Origin: Simplicispira lacusdiani
Lineage (GTDB): Bacteria; Pseudomonadota; Gammaproteobacteria; Burkholderiales; Burkholderiaceae_C
Direction: 5' to 3'
DNA: 64,000 nt
Assembly (NCBI RefSeq): GCF_003604195.1
Contig: NZ_QXGR01000004.1
Span: forward strand, 62,001 to 126,000
Shown here: piece by piece, positions 49,544-58,487 of the stretch
Layout: every line of letters starts with the position of its first letter
Position numbering within the stretch: position 1 is the stretch's first letter
Made by a program: the position numbers and the translations under genes
Notes under the pieces: model-generated
Told to the model about the DNA's origin: nothing
The model's database searches: none
The model's input: only the letters and a program-made list of their open reading frames with translations

Positions 49544-51616
49544 TCACGAGGTCGAATTATCGCTGCCACTGGCCTCGGGCTCGTTCACGTCGACGGCAAT
49601 GGCGATCGGGCCGGCCACGGCCTCGTCGTCCTCGGCGTCTTCCACCGGGCCGTCGTCGCTGGCGTCCTGCGGGTCGTCCAGGCGCTCGATCAGCGAGCCG
49701 TGCACGTCCAGCGTGATCTCATCGACCTCGCCCAGCCGCACGCGGATGCGCGCGCCGCGCGGCAGGTTCTGCGCGCCCAGCACGGGGAAGACCAGCGGCA
49801 GTTCGTCCGCGCGCACCAGGAAGCTGCCGCCCGGACCTTCCTTGAACACCGTGGCCGTGAGTTCGGTGATGTGGTTCTGCTCCACATACTTGAGCGTCCA
49901 GAAGCGTTCCATGCCCGCCTGGTAGCCGTTGTAGGCGCTGTAGGCGGCGTCGAAGCTGCTGATGATGGAGAACAGGTCGGCGTCCTTGGGCTTGAACGGC
50001 GCGGCCAGCGCGGCTGTCTTGCCGTGGCGCGCGCAGGCGATGATCTGCCACTGGTTCACCAGGTCGGTGTAGCGGCGCAGCGGCGAGGTGGCCCACGAGT
50101 ACGCCTTCACACCAATGCCAGCGTGCGGCAGCGCCTTGGTGCCCATGCGCACCTTCACGCCGGGCGCCAGGCTGGCCTGGCTGCGGTAGATGCCGGGCAC
50201 GCCGTGCTCGGCCAGCATCAGGCCCCAGGTGCTGTTGGCCACGATGGCGGCCTCGGCCACGATCAGGTCCAGCGGCGCGCCGCGCTTGCGCGTGCCGATG
50301 GTGACCTGCTCCGTGCCCTGCGGCTCGGCGCCGTCGTTGCCGTGCAGGCGGAAGGTGTAGTCGGGGCGGTTGAAGGTTTCGGGCTTGCCGCGCACCAGTT
50401 CGCGCCCGGCCTTGAGCTTGAGCGCCAGGCGATACAAAAACGATAGCTGCTCGCGCCTTTCCAGCAAGGCCGGAGGCGTGTTTTCGTGCTGAATCGAAGC
50501 GTCTTGCAGCCAGGCCTCGGTGACGATGTGGTCGAGCTGGTCGTGGCGCAGGTTCACGGCCACGGGCACGCGCTCCAGGCGCGTTTCGGTGGCGGTGATC
50601 TCCAGCGTGGCTTCGTCGATGGTGGCGTAGAGCGACACGGCCGGGTTGGCGCGGCCCTCGTCGAGCGTGTAGATCTGCACCACCGGGTCGGGCAGCATGG
50701 TGATCTTGTAGCCCGGCATGTAGACCGTGGACAGGCGGTTGCGGCCCAGCTTGTCGAGATCGCTGCCGGGCTGGATGGCCAGGCCCGGCGCGGCGATGTG
50801 GATGCCCAGCGTGACGGTGCCCGTGCCCAGGCCCTGCACCGAGAGCGCGTCGTCGATCTCGGTGGTCTGCGAGTCGTCGATGGAGTAGGCCTGCACCGGG
50901 GCCAGCGGCAGGTCTGCCGGTGGCTGGGGCGCGGTGACGGCGGGGAAGCCCGTGCCCTTGGGGAAGTTGTCGAACAGGAAGCGCTTCCAGTGGAACTGGT
51001 AGCTCGAATCGATGGCGCCGGCCTTCTGCAGCAGCTCCAGGGGCGCGGTGTGCGTGGCGCGGCTGGCCTCGACCACGGCCTTGTATTCGGGCGCGTTCTT
51101 GTCGGGGCGGAACAGGATCTTGTAGAGCTGGTCGCGGATGGGCTGCGGGCACTCGCCCCGACCCAGTTGCTCGGCCCAGTCGACGATCTGCTGCATCACC
51201 GCCTTCTTCTTCTCGATGGCGGCCAGCGCCTGCTGCAGGATCTCGGCTGGGGCCTTCTTGAAGCGGCCCTTGCCGGCGCGGCGGAAGTAGTGCGGCGCCT
51301 CGTAGAGCGCGAACAGCGCGCCGGCCTGCTCGGCCAGCGTGGCGCTGGCGGAGAAATAGTCGCGCGCCAGGTCGGCGAAGCCGAATTCGTCCTCGGGTGC
51401 GAACTCCCAGGCCAGGGGCAGTTCGATGGTGGCAGCCACGGCCTGGGCCTGGGCCATCAGTTCGGCGGGGGCGGGTTTCTCGAACTTGAGCAGGATGTGG
51501 GCGGCCTTGGCCTTGACCCGTTTGCCGGAGTCGAGCTCGATCTGGGCCGAGGTCTCGGCTTCGGAGAGGATGCGGCCGGCCAGGAATTTGCCGGCTTCTT
51601 CAAACAATGCGTACAT
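49544..51616 (-). CDS. RNB-domain exoribonuclease (RNase II/R type)
   Basis: 3'-5' exoribonuclease of 690 residues. The RNB catalytic site reads AYSIDDSQTTEIDDALSV with the acidic metal ligands; SWATSPLRRYTDLVNQWQ is also diagnostic. The N-terminal OB folds are divergent and the C-terminus is an S1-like region with an acidic tail. Residues about 374-394 (IQHENTPPALLERREQLSFL) derive from an interspersed repeat. Start at 51,616 (MYALFEEAGKF); 51,634 is an in-frame alternative. Confidence 0.9.
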   Translation of the reverse strand: MYALFEEAGKFLAGRILSEAETSAQIELDSGKRVKAKAAHILLKFEKPAPAELMAQAQAVAATIELPLAWEFAPEDEFGFADLARDYFSASATLAEQAGALFALYEAPHYFRRAGKGRFKKAPAEILQQALAAIEKKKAVMQQIVDWAEQLGRGECPQPIRDQLYKILFRPDKNAPEYKAVVEASRATHTAPLELLQKAGAIDSSYQFHWKRFLFDNFPKGTGFPAVTAPQPPADLPLAPVQAYSIDDSQTTEIDDALSVQGLGTGTVTLGIHIAAPGLAIQPGSDLDKLGRNRLSTVYMPGYKITMLPDPVVQIYTLDEGRANPAVSLYATIDEATLEITATETRLERVPVAVNLRHDQLDHIVTEAWLQDASIQHENTPPALLERREQLSFLYRLALKLKAGRELVRGKPETFNRPDYTFRLHGNDGAEPQGTEQVTIGTRKRGAPLDLIVAEAAIVANSTWGLMLAEHGVPGIYRSQASLAPGVKVRMGTKALPHAGIGVKAYSWATSPLRRYTDLVNQWQIIACARHGKTAALAAPFKPKDADLFSIISSFDAAYSAYNGYQAGMERFWTLKYVEQNHITELTATVFKEGPGGSFLVRADELPLVFPVLGAQNLPRGARIRVRLGEVDEITLDVHGSLIERLDDPQDASDDGPVEDAEDDEAVAGPIAIAVDVNEPEASGSDNSTS
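50434..50496 (+). repeat. Interspersed repeat inside the exoribonuclease gene
   Basis: The plus strand reads ACAAAAACGATAGCTGCTCG, CGCCTTTCCAGCAAGGC, GGAGGCGTGTTTTCGTGCTGA. The RNB frame is open through it. Confidence 0.75.
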
Positions 51617-51658
51617 GGGGTCGGATTGTCCCATGGGCGCGCCGGAGCACCGGGGAGG

Positions 51659-52243
51659 TCAGGCCAGGTCGAGAAAGCGTAGCACGGTGGGCAGGTGGTC
51701 GGCGAAATCGCTCAGCCCGTGGTCGCCGCCCTCCAGCAGCCGCAGCCGTGCCTGCGGATAGCGCGCCACCATCTCGCGCCAGTCCAGCACCTCGTCGCCC
51801 TTGGCGATGATGGCCAGCTCCGGGCCGCCCGGGGGCAGGCCGCGCTGGTCCAGTGCCTTGAGTTCGTCCACATATTCGGGCCGGAAGAAGAAGCGTTCCT
51901 CGGGGTTGTGCCAGGCGGTTTGTTCGCCGATGTGGCGCGCCAGATCGCGCGCCGGGTCCACGGCGGGGTTCAGCAGCACGCTGGGGCAGCCGGTTTGCCG
52001 GGCCACCCAGCTGGCGTAGAAGCCACCGAGTGACGAGCCCACCACCGCCATCGTGTCGCGCGGCCAGCCGGCGATGCCCTCGGTCACCAGCGCCATGGCG
52101 GCGCGTGGCGAGGGCGGGAGCTGGGGTGCCCAGAAATGCACGTCCGGGCGGTGCTCGGCCATGTGGCCGGCCACCATCCGCGCCTTGGCGGACTGGGGGG
52201 AGGAGCGAAAGCCGTGCAGGTACAGAAGGTGGGTGGTGGCCAT
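51659..52243 (-). CDS. yqiA: YqiA-like alpha/beta-hydrolase
   Basis: Small esterase of 194 residues. LYLHGFRSSPQSAKA near the start, nucleophile Ser in VVGSSLGGFYAS, Asp in IAKGDEVLDW and His in LLEGGDHGLSDF complete the triad. Matches the YqiA/UPF0227 family of acyl-CoA/ester hydrolases. Start at 52,243, as the family begins directly with the first beta-strand. Stands between the exoribonuclease gene and the kinase-HDOD gene. Confidence 0.9.
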   Translation of the reverse strand: MATTHLLYLHGFRSSPQSAKARMVAGHMAEHRPDVHFWAPQLPPSPRAAMALVTEGIAGWPRDTMAVVGSSLGGFYASWVARQTGCPSVLLNPAVDPARDLARHIGEQTAWHNPEERFFFRPEYVDELKALDQRGLPPGGPELAIIAKGDEVLDWREMVARYPQARLRLLEGGDHGLSDFADHLPTVLRFLDLA

Positions 52244-52361
52244 GGAGGGGTCTGGGAGGCAAAAATCAATGTAACCGCCGCGTGCAGACGGACAGTTGTA
52301 AGCATAAGATACAGACTCTGGGGCAGTGCAGAGTGCGCTGCCCGTCCTGCCCGCGTACACC

Positions 52362-54788
52362 ATGCCTGATTTTGCCCCGCTTGCCACCGCCCGACGCTTT
52401 GTGACAGGCGGCGGAGGCCAGCCCACCATGCTGGGGCGCTTCGAATTGCTGCGCGTGCTGGGCCAGGGCGCGCAGGCCACGGTGTGGCTGGCGCAGGACC
52501 CGCGCCTGGAGCGCCAGGTGGCCATCAAGCTCATGCCGCCGGGGCAGGACGCCGCCGTGCTGGAACACTGGCTGCGCGAGGCGCGCCACGTCGGGCGCCT
52601 GGCCCATCCCTACATCGTGCCCGTGTTCGAGGCCGACGTGCAGGGCCGCCAGCCCTACCTGGTGTTTGAATACGTGCCCGGCTGCACGCTGGCCGAGCAC
52701 CTGGCGCACCAGGGGCGCTGCGCGCCGCACGATGCCGTGGCGCTGATGGTGGACGTGCTCGACGGCCTGCACGCGGCCCACGCGGCGGGTATCGTGCACC
52801 GCGACCTCAAGCCTTCCAATGTGATGGTGGACGCGCACCGCCACGCACGCGTCATGGACTTCGGCCTGGCCGCCGCCGTGGCCAGCCCGTCCGACGCCCA
52901 ACTGGCCAGCGGAACGCCGGCCTACATGGCGCCCGAGGCCACGGCCGGGGCCGCGCCCGCGCCGTCCATGGACATCTATTCGGCCGCCCTGGTGCTGGTG
53001 GAACTGCTCACCGGCCGGCCGCTGATCCACCAGACCGACACCTGGCAGGCGCTGTACCGCATCGCCAACGAAACGCTGGAACTGCCCGCCGACCTGGGGC
53101 CGGGCGTGGACGATGCGCTGCGCGCCGTCCTGCGGCGCGCCCTGGCGCGCGAGCCCTCGGCGCGCTTTGCCTCGGCGGCCGACTTCCGCGACGCGCTGCG
53201 TGCCTGGGCCGCGCCCGTGAGCGCGCCCACGGCGGCGAGCAACGCCACGCTCGACTTCCTGCTGCGGCGCATGCGCCACAAGAGCGATTTTCCAGCGCTG
53301 TCGGACTCGGTGGCGCGCATCCAGCGCGTGGCCAGCTCCGAGGACGACAGCATCAGCGACCTGACGAACGAGATCCTCAAGGACGTGGCGCTGACCAACA
53401 AGCTGCTGCGCCTGGTCAACAGCGTGCAGTTCGCCCACGCCAGCCGGGGCAGCGTGAGCACGGTGTCGCGCGCCGTGAGCCTGGTGGGCTTCAACGCGGT
53501 GCGCAACATGGCGCTGAGCCTGGTGCTGCTGGACCACATGCAGAACAAGCAGCACGCCAGCCAGATGCGCGAGGAATTCCTGCGCGCCATGATGGCGGGC
53601 ACCCTGGCGTCCGAGCTGTGCGGCCCGGGCCAGGGGGGCGAGGAGGCCTTCATCGGCGCCATGTTCCAGAACCTCGGGCGCATGCTGTGCGAGTTCTATT
53701 TCCCGGAGGAGGCGGGCCAGATCCGCGCGCTGGCGGCGTCCGGGCGGACGGAAGGTGGCGACGAGGCCGCTGCGGTGCAGGTGCTGGGCCTGGGGTTCGA
53801 GGACCTGGGCGCGGGCGTGGCGCGCATCTGGGGCCTGCCCGACACCTTGCAGCGCTGCATCCGCAAGCCCCAGGGTTCGCCGCCGCAGCGCCCGCCCGAA
53901 CAGGGCCCCGAGCGGCTGCGCTGGGTGGCGCGGGCCGCCAACGAGGCCACCACCATCCTGCTGCGTAACGAGCGCAAGCAGGCCGATGAAGCCCTGCGCG
54001 TGATGGCCACGCAGTACGCGCGCACGCTGGCCATGTCGGCCGAGGCCATCGGCGCGGCCACGACGGAGGCGCGCCAGAAGCTTGCCGGCATGGCGCAGGC
54101 GCTGGACCTGCGCGTGGACAAGGGCTCGCCCGCGGCGCGCCTGCTGGCCCAGCCGGCCGCAGATGCGCCGCCAGAGATCGCGGACATGCTCTCGACCCAC
54201 GAACTGCGCCCGGACGAGACTCAGCCGCTGCCCGCGATGCTGCAGACGCAGGCCGGCAAGGCGCCGTCCCCGGCGGAGGTGGCCGAGGTGCTGTCGGCCG
54301 GTATCCAGGAGATCACCAACGCCATGGTCGAGAGCTTCAAGCTCAACGACATCCTGCGCATGATCCTGGAGACCATGTTCCGTGCCCTGGGCGCGCGGCG
54401 CATGGTGTTCTGCCTGCGCGACGCCAAGACCGACATCGTGACCGGGCGCTTCGGCCTGGGCGAGGGCAGCGACGAGGCGGTGCGCGCCATGGCCGTGCCG
54501 CTGAAGGTGCAGAGCGACCTGTTCGCCGCCGTCTGCCTGCGCGGCGCCGACACGCTGATCGCCGACGCCACCGACGCGCGCATGCAGGAGCGCCTGCCCG
54601 CCTGGTACCGCAACGGGCCGAACGCGCCGACCTTCCTGTTGCTGCCGCTGCAGATCAAGGGCCGGCCGTTCGCGCTGATCTATGCCGACCACGCCCATCC
54701 CGGCGCCATCGCCGTGGATGACAAGGCGCTGGGCATGCTGCGCACGCTGCGCAACCAGGCCGTGATGGCGTTCCGCCAGGCGGGGTGA
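52362..54788 (+). CDS. Ser/Thr protein kinase fused to HDOD and GAF-like domains
   Basis: 808 residues in three parts. Kinase (about 25-290): glycine loop LGQGAQATVW, Lys56 in VAIK, HRDLKPSN (His146, Asp148), DFG (Asp166) and an APE. HDOD (about 305-510): FPALSDSVARIQRVASSEDD, then LTNKLLRLVNSVQFA and FNAVRNMALSLVLLDH; HDOD domains bind signalling proteins or nucleotides but lack HD-type hydrolase residues. GAF-like (about 640-800): DILRMILETMFRALGARRMV. No membrane segment. Combination of a soluble kinase with HDOD is unusual; c-di-GMP or stress signalling is inference. Start 52,362. Confidence 0.88.
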   Translation: MPDFAPLATARRFVTGGGGQPTMLGRFELLRVLGQGAQATVWLAQDPRLERQVAIKLMPPGQDAAVLEHWLREARHVGRLAHPYIVPVFEADVQGRQPYLVFEYVPGCTLAEHLAHQGRCAPHDAVALMVDVLDGLHAAHAAGIVHRDLKPSNVMVDAHRHARVMDFGLAAAVASPSDAQLASGTPAYMAPEATAGAAPAPSMDIYSAALVLVELLTGRPLIHQTDTWQALYRIANETLELPADLGPGVDDALRAVLRRALAREPSARFASAADFRDALRAWAAPVSAPTAASNATLDFLLRRMRHKSDFPALSDSVARIQRVASSEDDSISDLTNEILKDVALTNKLLRLVNSVQFAHASRGSVSTVSRAVSLVGFNAVRNMALSLVLLDHMQNKQHASQMREEFLRAMMAGTLASELCGPGQGGEEAFIGAMFQNLGRMLCEFYFPEEAGQIRALAASGRTEGGDEAAAVQVLGLGFEDLGAGVARIWGLPDTLQRCIRKPQGSPPQRPPEQGPERLRWVARAANEATTILLRNERKQADEALRVMATQYARTLAMSAEAIGAATTEARQKLAGMAQALDLRVDKGSPAARLLAQPAADAPPEIADMLSTHELRPDETQPLPAMLQTQAGKAPSPAEVAEVLSAGIQEITNAMVESFKLNDILRMILETMFRALGARRMVFCLRDAKTDIVTGRFGLGEGSDEAVRAMAVPLKVQSDLFAAVCLRGADTLIADATDARMQERLPAWYRNGPNAPTFLLLPLQIKGRPFALIYADHAHPGAIAVDDKALGMLRTLRNQAVMAFRQAG

Positions 54789-54824
54789 AGCACGGCCGTG
54801 GCGGCGGCCCGCCAGGCCACGCCC

Positions 54825-54830
54825 GATAAT
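54825..54830 (+). promoter_or_regulatory. -10-like hexamer just before rodA ATG
   Basis: GATAAT (5/6), 6 bases (CGCGCC), ATG at 54,837; no Shine-Dalgarno. Candidate leaderless start. Confidence 0.45.
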
Positions 54831-54836
54831 CGCGCC

Positions 54837-56009
54837 ATGGGAACTTCTTTTGACAAGCCCTCGCTTGTCCAGCGCGTCCTGCCCCTGTTCCGGGGGTTCG
54901 ACGGCTGGCTGGTCGGGGTCGTGCTGCTGCTGGCCTGCCTGGGGCTGGTGGCGATGTATTCGTCGGGCTATGACCACGGCACGCGCTTTGTCGACCATGG
55001 CCGCAACATGCTCATCGCCGGTGTCCTGCTGTTCACCGTGGCCCAGGTGCCGCCCCAGCGCATCATGGCGATGGCGGTGCCGCTGTACCTGACGGGCGTG
55101 GCGCTGCTGGTGGCCGTGGCGCTGTTCGGCATCACCAAGAAGGGGGCGCAGCGCTGGGTCAACGTGGGCATCGTCATCCAGCCCAGCGAGATCCTCAAGA
55201 TCGCCATGCCGCTGATGCTGGCCTGGTGGTTCCAGCGGCGCGAGGGCCAGTTGCGCCCGCTCGATTTCGCCGTGGCCGGCCTGCTGCTGGCCGTGCCCGT
55301 GGGGCTGATCATGAAGCAGCCGGACCTGGGCACCTCGCTGCTGGTGCTGGCGGCCGGCCTGTCGGTGATTTTCTTCGCGGGCCTGCCCTGGAAGCTGGTG
55401 CTGCCCCCCGTCTTGCTGGGCTTGGCGGGCATTGGGGTGCTGGTGGTGATGGGCGATGCCTGGTGCGCCGACGGCGTCCGCTGGCCGGTGCTGCACGACT
55501 ACCAGCAGCAACGTATATGCACGCTGCTCGATCCCACGCGCGACCCGCTGGGCAAGGGCTTCCACATCATCCAAGGCATGATCGCCATCGGCTCGGGAGG
55601 GGTGTTCGGCAAGGGGTTCATGGCGGGCACCCAGACGCACCTGGAGTTCATTCCCGAGCGCACGACCGACTTCATCTTCGCCGCCTATTCCGAAGAGTTC
55701 GGCCTGCTGGGCAACGGCTTCCTCATCCTGTGCTTTCTGTTCCTGGTCTGGCGCGGCTTGGCCGTCGCCCTGGGCGCGGCCACGCTGTTCGGCCGCCTGA
55801 TGGCGGGGGCCGTGTCGATGATTTTCTTCACCTATGCGTTCGTGAACATGGGCATGGTCAGCGGCATGCTGCCGGTGGTGGGCGTGCCGCTGCCGTTCAT
55901 CAGCTACGGCGGCACGGCCATGGTCACGCTGGGCCTGGCGCTGGGCATCCTGATGTCCATCGTGCGCGCGCAGCGCCAGCCGCCGCAGGCGGCCAAGCCG
56001 ACGCTTTGA
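54837..56009 (+). CDS. rodA: Peptidoglycan glycosyltransferase RodA
   Basis: SEDS-family polymerase of 390 residues with about ten membrane helices, building lateral wall in the elongasome. Signatures GAQRWVNVGIVIQPSE, MKQPDLGTSLLVLA and the C-terminal GVPLPFISYGGTAMV are present. An Asp-rich extracellular loop (LDPTRDPLGKGFHI) is typical. Its usual partner mrdA (PBP2) is not adjacent on this strand; the window shows kinase-HDOD upstream and tldD downstream instead. Start 54,837 fits RodA length. Confidence 0.95.
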   Translation: MGTSFDKPSLVQRVLPLFRGFDGWLVGVVLLLACLGLVAMYSSGYDHGTRFVDHGRNMLIAGVLLFTVAQVPPQRIMAMAVPLYLTGVALLVAVALFGITKKGAQRWVNVGIVIQPSEILKIAMPLMLAWWFQRREGQLRPLDFAVAGLLLAVPVGLIMKQPDLGTSLLVLAAGLSVIFFAGLPWKLVLPPVLLGLAGIGVLVVMGDAWCADGVRWPVLHDYQQQRICTLLDPTRDPLGKGFHIIQGMIAIGSGGVFGKGFMAGTQTHLEFIPERTTDFIFAAYSEEFGLLGNGFLILCFLFLVWRGLAVALGAATLFGRLMAGAVSMIFFTYAFVNMGMVSGMLPVVGVPLPFISYGGTAMVTLGLALGILMSIVRAQRQPPQAAKPTL

Positions 56010-56157
56010 GAAGGCGTGAGCGAACCTGCCACGCCCGCTCATTTCGCCAAAACACACCCGCTCGTCGTTGCAAATTCTCGCCATGGCCCGCGCCATGGCT
56101 GTGCTTTGCGCCTAGATCGGCCGCGTTTTGGCGGCCTGCTCGGGCACGCCGGATTCA

Positions 56158-56187
56158 TTCACGCCTGCTGAGCCCCGCGCCTAAAAT
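56158..56187 (+). promoter_or_regulatory. tldD promoter, probably leaderless
   Basis: TTCACG (56,158-56,163), 18 bases, TAAAAT (56,182-56,187), then 6 bases and the ATG at 56,194. No Shine-Dalgarno. Predicted transcription start falls on the ATG. Confidence 0.55.
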
Positions 56188-56193
56188 GCGGGC

Positions 56194-57678
56194 ATGACTT
56201 CCCGCTCTTCTTCCGGCACGCCGCAGCGCGCGCCCACCACCCAGCGCATCGATGTGGCGCGCCAACTGCTGCTGGCGCCTTTCGGGCTGGACGAAACCCA
56301 TCTGGCGCGCGCCCTGGCCGACATCCGCGCCCACCAGGTCGATGACGCCGACCTGTACTTCCAGTACACCCGTAGCGAGGGCTGGAGCCTGGAGGAGGGC
56401 ATCGTCAAGACCGGCTCGTTCTCCATCGACCAGGGCGTGGGCGTGCGCGCCGTCAGCGGCGAGAAGACAGCGTTCGCCTACTCCGACGACATCTCGGAGG
56501 CATCGTTGCTGGATGCTGCCCGCACCGTGCGATCCATTTCGGCTGCGGCCCAATCTGGAAAAGCGCGAGTAGCTCCTAAAAAAATAGCAAGCAGCCGCAG
56601 CCTCTACCCCGGTGTGGACCCCATCGCCACGCTCGACAGCACGGCCAAGGTGCGGTTGCTGGAAAAGGCCGAGCAGCTGGCCCGCGCCAAGGACCCGCGC
56701 GTGGTCCAGGTCATGGCCGGCCTGGCGAGCGAATACGACGTGGTGCTGGTGGCGCGCGCCGACGGCACCTTGGCGGCCGACGTGCGCCCGCTGGTGCGCC
56801 TGTCGATCACCGTGATCGCCGAGCAGGGCGGGCGCCGCGAGATGGGCTCGTCCGGCGGCGGTGGCCGCTTTGGCCTGGCCTATTTCGATGACGCGCAGAT
56901 CGGCCAGTACGTGCATGAAGCCGTGAACGCCGCGCTGGTGAACCTCGACGCGCGCCCCGCGCCCGCGGGCGAGATGACCGTGGTGCTTGGCCCGGGCTGG
57001 CCCGGCGTGCTGCTGCACGAGGCCGTGGGCCATGGCCTGGAGGGCGATTTCAACCGCAAGGGCTCCAGCGCCTTCAGCGGCCGCATCGGCCAGCGCGTGG
57101 CGGCCAAGGGCGTGACCGTGCTCGACGACGGCACCCTCCAGGACCGGCGCGGCTCGCTCAACGTGGACGATGAGGGCCACGCCACGCAGAAGAATGTGCT
57201 TATCGAGGACGGTATCCTCAAGGGCTACATCCAGGACAGCCTGAACGCCCGCCTCATGGGCGTGGCGCCCACCGGCAACGGCCGGCGCGAGAGCTACGCC
57301 CACATCCCCATGCCGCGCATGACCAACACCTACATGCTGGGTGGCGACAAGGACCCGCAGGAAATCGTCGCCTCCATCAAGAAGGGCCTGTACGCCACCA
57401 ATTTCGGCGGCGGGCAGGTGGACATCACCTCGGGCAAGTTCGTGTTCTCGGCCAGCGAGGCTTACTGGGTGGAGAACGGCAAGATCCTCTATCCCGTCAA
57501 GGGCGCGACCATCGTCGGCAGCGGCCCCGAGTCGCTCAAGAAGGTCAGCATGATCGGCAACGACATGCGCCTGGACAGCGGCGTGGGCACCTGCGGCAAG
57601 GAAGGCCAGAGCGTGCCCGTCGGCGTGGGCCAGCCCACGCTGCGCATCGACGGCCTGACCGTCGGCGGAACCGCCTGA
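56194..57678 (+). CDS. tldD: Metalloprotease TldD
   Basis: Zinc protease of the PmbA/TldD (M103) family, 494 residues; with TldE it degrades unfolded peptides and matures some peptide natural products. The metal motif HEAVGH is at 275-280 (LLHEAVGHGLEGD). Family sequence begins at LLLAPFGLDE. Residues about 118-134 (QSGKARVAPKKIASSR) correspond to an inverted copy of the interspersed repeat within the N-terminal domain. tldE/pmbA is not adjacent. Confidence 0.95.
   Translation: MTSRSSSGTPQRAPTTQRIDVARQLLLAPFGLDETHLARALADIRAHQVDDADLYFQYTRSEGWSLEEGIVKTGSFSIDQGVGVRAVSGEKTAFAYSDDISEASLLDAARTVRSISAAAQSGKARVAPKKIASSRSLYPGVDPIATLDSTAKVRLLEKAEQLARAKDPRVVQVMAGLASEYDVVLVARADGTLAADVRPLVRLSITVIAEQGGRREMGSSGGGGRFGLAYFDDAQIGQYVHEAVNAALVNLDARPAPAGEMTVVLGPGWPGVLLHEAVGHGLEGDFNRKGSSAFSGRIGQRVAAKGVTVLDDGTLQDRRGSLNVDDEGHATQKNVLIEDGILKGYIQDSLNARLMGVAPTGNGRRESYAHIPMPRMTNTYMLGGDKDPQEIVASIKKGLYATNFGGGQVDITSGKFVFSASEAYWVENGKILYPVKGATIVGSGPESLKKVSMIGNDMRLDSGVGTCGKEGQSVPVGVGQPTLRIDGLTVGGTA
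56547..56594 (-). repeat. Interspersed repeat inside tldD (inverted)
   Basis: Reverse complement reads TTGCTATTTTTTTAGGAGCT, ACTCGCGCTTTTCC, TTGGGCC. Shortened at one end; frame preserved. Confidence 0.6.
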
Positions 57679-57687
57679 CGCCGGTCC

Positions 57688-57703
57688 GCCCGCGCTGGCG
57701 GGC
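57688..57703 (+). terminator. Hairpin after tldD
   Basis: GCCCGC-GCTG-GCGGGC, 10 bases after the tldD stop, with TTTT 10 bases further on. Possible weak terminator. Confidence 0.4.
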
Positions 57704-57798
57704 TGCACTGCTTTTGGGAGCAGGCGCGTGTGTTGCCGCGCCGCGCCACCCCGGTGCGGTCCACGCCCGTGGCGCGCGCAAAAAAACCGCCAGCGGCG

Positions 57799-57804
57799 CA
57801 CAAT
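57799..57804 (+). promoter_or_regulatory. -10-like hexamer just before ATG 57,812
   Basis: CACAAT, 7 bases, ATG; no Shine-Dalgarno. Candidate leaderless start. Confidence 0.35.
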
Positions 57805-57811
57805 AGCGCGC

Positions 57812-58354
57812 ATGGCCGCTTCGGGTTCACTGTCCCAGCAGACGATCCAGTCGTTTGCAGACATCAGCCGCTTCCTGCGCGAGGGGGTGGCCGATGAGGA
57901 GTCGCGCCAGCTGCGCGACAGCGTGGGCGTGCTGGCCCAGGTCATCGAAGAAGCCGTGCGTGCGCGCCGCGCGCCACCGGATGCGGCGCGCATCACGCGC
58001 CAGGCCCTGGCCCTGGTGCACGCGGTGCGCGAACACCAGCTGTTTCTCACCGGCATGGGCTCGGCCTGGCATTCGCTGTATGAGTTCGGCGCCTACCAGA
58101 GCGCCTTGCGCGAGCTGCGCCGGGCCGTGGAGGCCTGGCACAAGGCGCTGGAGCGCCGCAGCCCGCGCGAAGGCGGCGCGTTCGATCGGGTCGAGCTGCT
58201 GGCCTGGCGCACGCTGGGCGAAGGCATGTTGCTCATCGACATGTACGAGCAGGGCGGGCAGTCTGACAGCGAGCCCGCGGCCGTGGCGGCCCCGCGGCCT
58301 GCCCCGACCCCCTGGGAGCGGGCCAAGGCCTGGTGGCAGCACCTGCGCCGCTAA
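57812..58354 (+). CDS. Uncharacterised all-helical protein
   Basis: 180 residues, soluble, rich in Ala, Arg, Glu and Leu; long helices (RQLRDSVGVLAQVIEEAVRA; ALRELRRAVEAWHKALERR). A conserved-looking centre reads LTGMGSAWHSLYEFGAYQ. No domain recognised and no metal or catalytic motif seen. It lies between tldD and the aroG leader, in the same direction, with its own candidate start. Function unknown. Confidence 0.7.
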   Translation: MAASGSLSQQTIQSFADISRFLREGVADEESRQLRDSVGVLAQVIEEAVRARRAPPDAARITRQALALVHAVREHQLFLTGMGSAWHSLYEFGAYQSALRELRRAVEAWHKALERRSPREGGAFDRVELLAWRTLGEGMLLIDMYEQGGQSDSEPAAVAAPRPAPTPWERAKAWWQHLRR

Positions 58355-58383
58355 GGCCCCGGGAGGTGGTCTGGCGAGTGTGC

Positions 58384-58389
58384 TACATT
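58384..58389 (+). promoter_or_regulatory. Extended -10 before the aroG leader peptide
   Basis: TGC-TACATT (extended -10, TGn), followed by 6 bases and the ATG of the leader peptide at 58,396. The leader mRNA would thus begin at its start codon. Confidence 0.45.
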
Positions 58390-58395
58390 GAGCGC

Positions 58396-58452
58396 ATGCA
58401 CAAGCCCTGCGCGTTTTATTTTTGCTTTTGGTTCTCGGTCCCTGGCGGATGA
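58396..58452 (+). CDS. Aromatic leader peptide of the aroG attenuator
   Basis: 18-residue peptide MHKPCAFYFCFWFSVPGG. Residues 7-13 (FYFCFWF) are four Phe, one Tyr, one Trp and a Cys, so translation senses all three aromatic amino acids, mostly Phe. It lies 111 bases before the DAHP-synthase start and is followed by a perfect intrinsic terminator. The GGCGG at its end (58,444-58,448) can pair with CCGCC of the terminator's left arm, giving an antiterminator. This is the classic layout of ribosome-mediated attenuation (pheA, trp), applied to the first step of the pathway. Confidence 0.85.
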   Translation: MHKPCAFYFCFWFSVPGG

Positions 58453-58487
58453 GAGGCAAGCGCGCAAGCACCTGAAACCTTCCCAAC

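Noticed and set aside
52266..56096. A 1276-codon minus-strand frame
   Set aside because: Antisense to the kinase-HDOD gene and rodA, which have clear family motifs; composition is the His/Arg/Gln-rich kind of GC-rich shadow frames.
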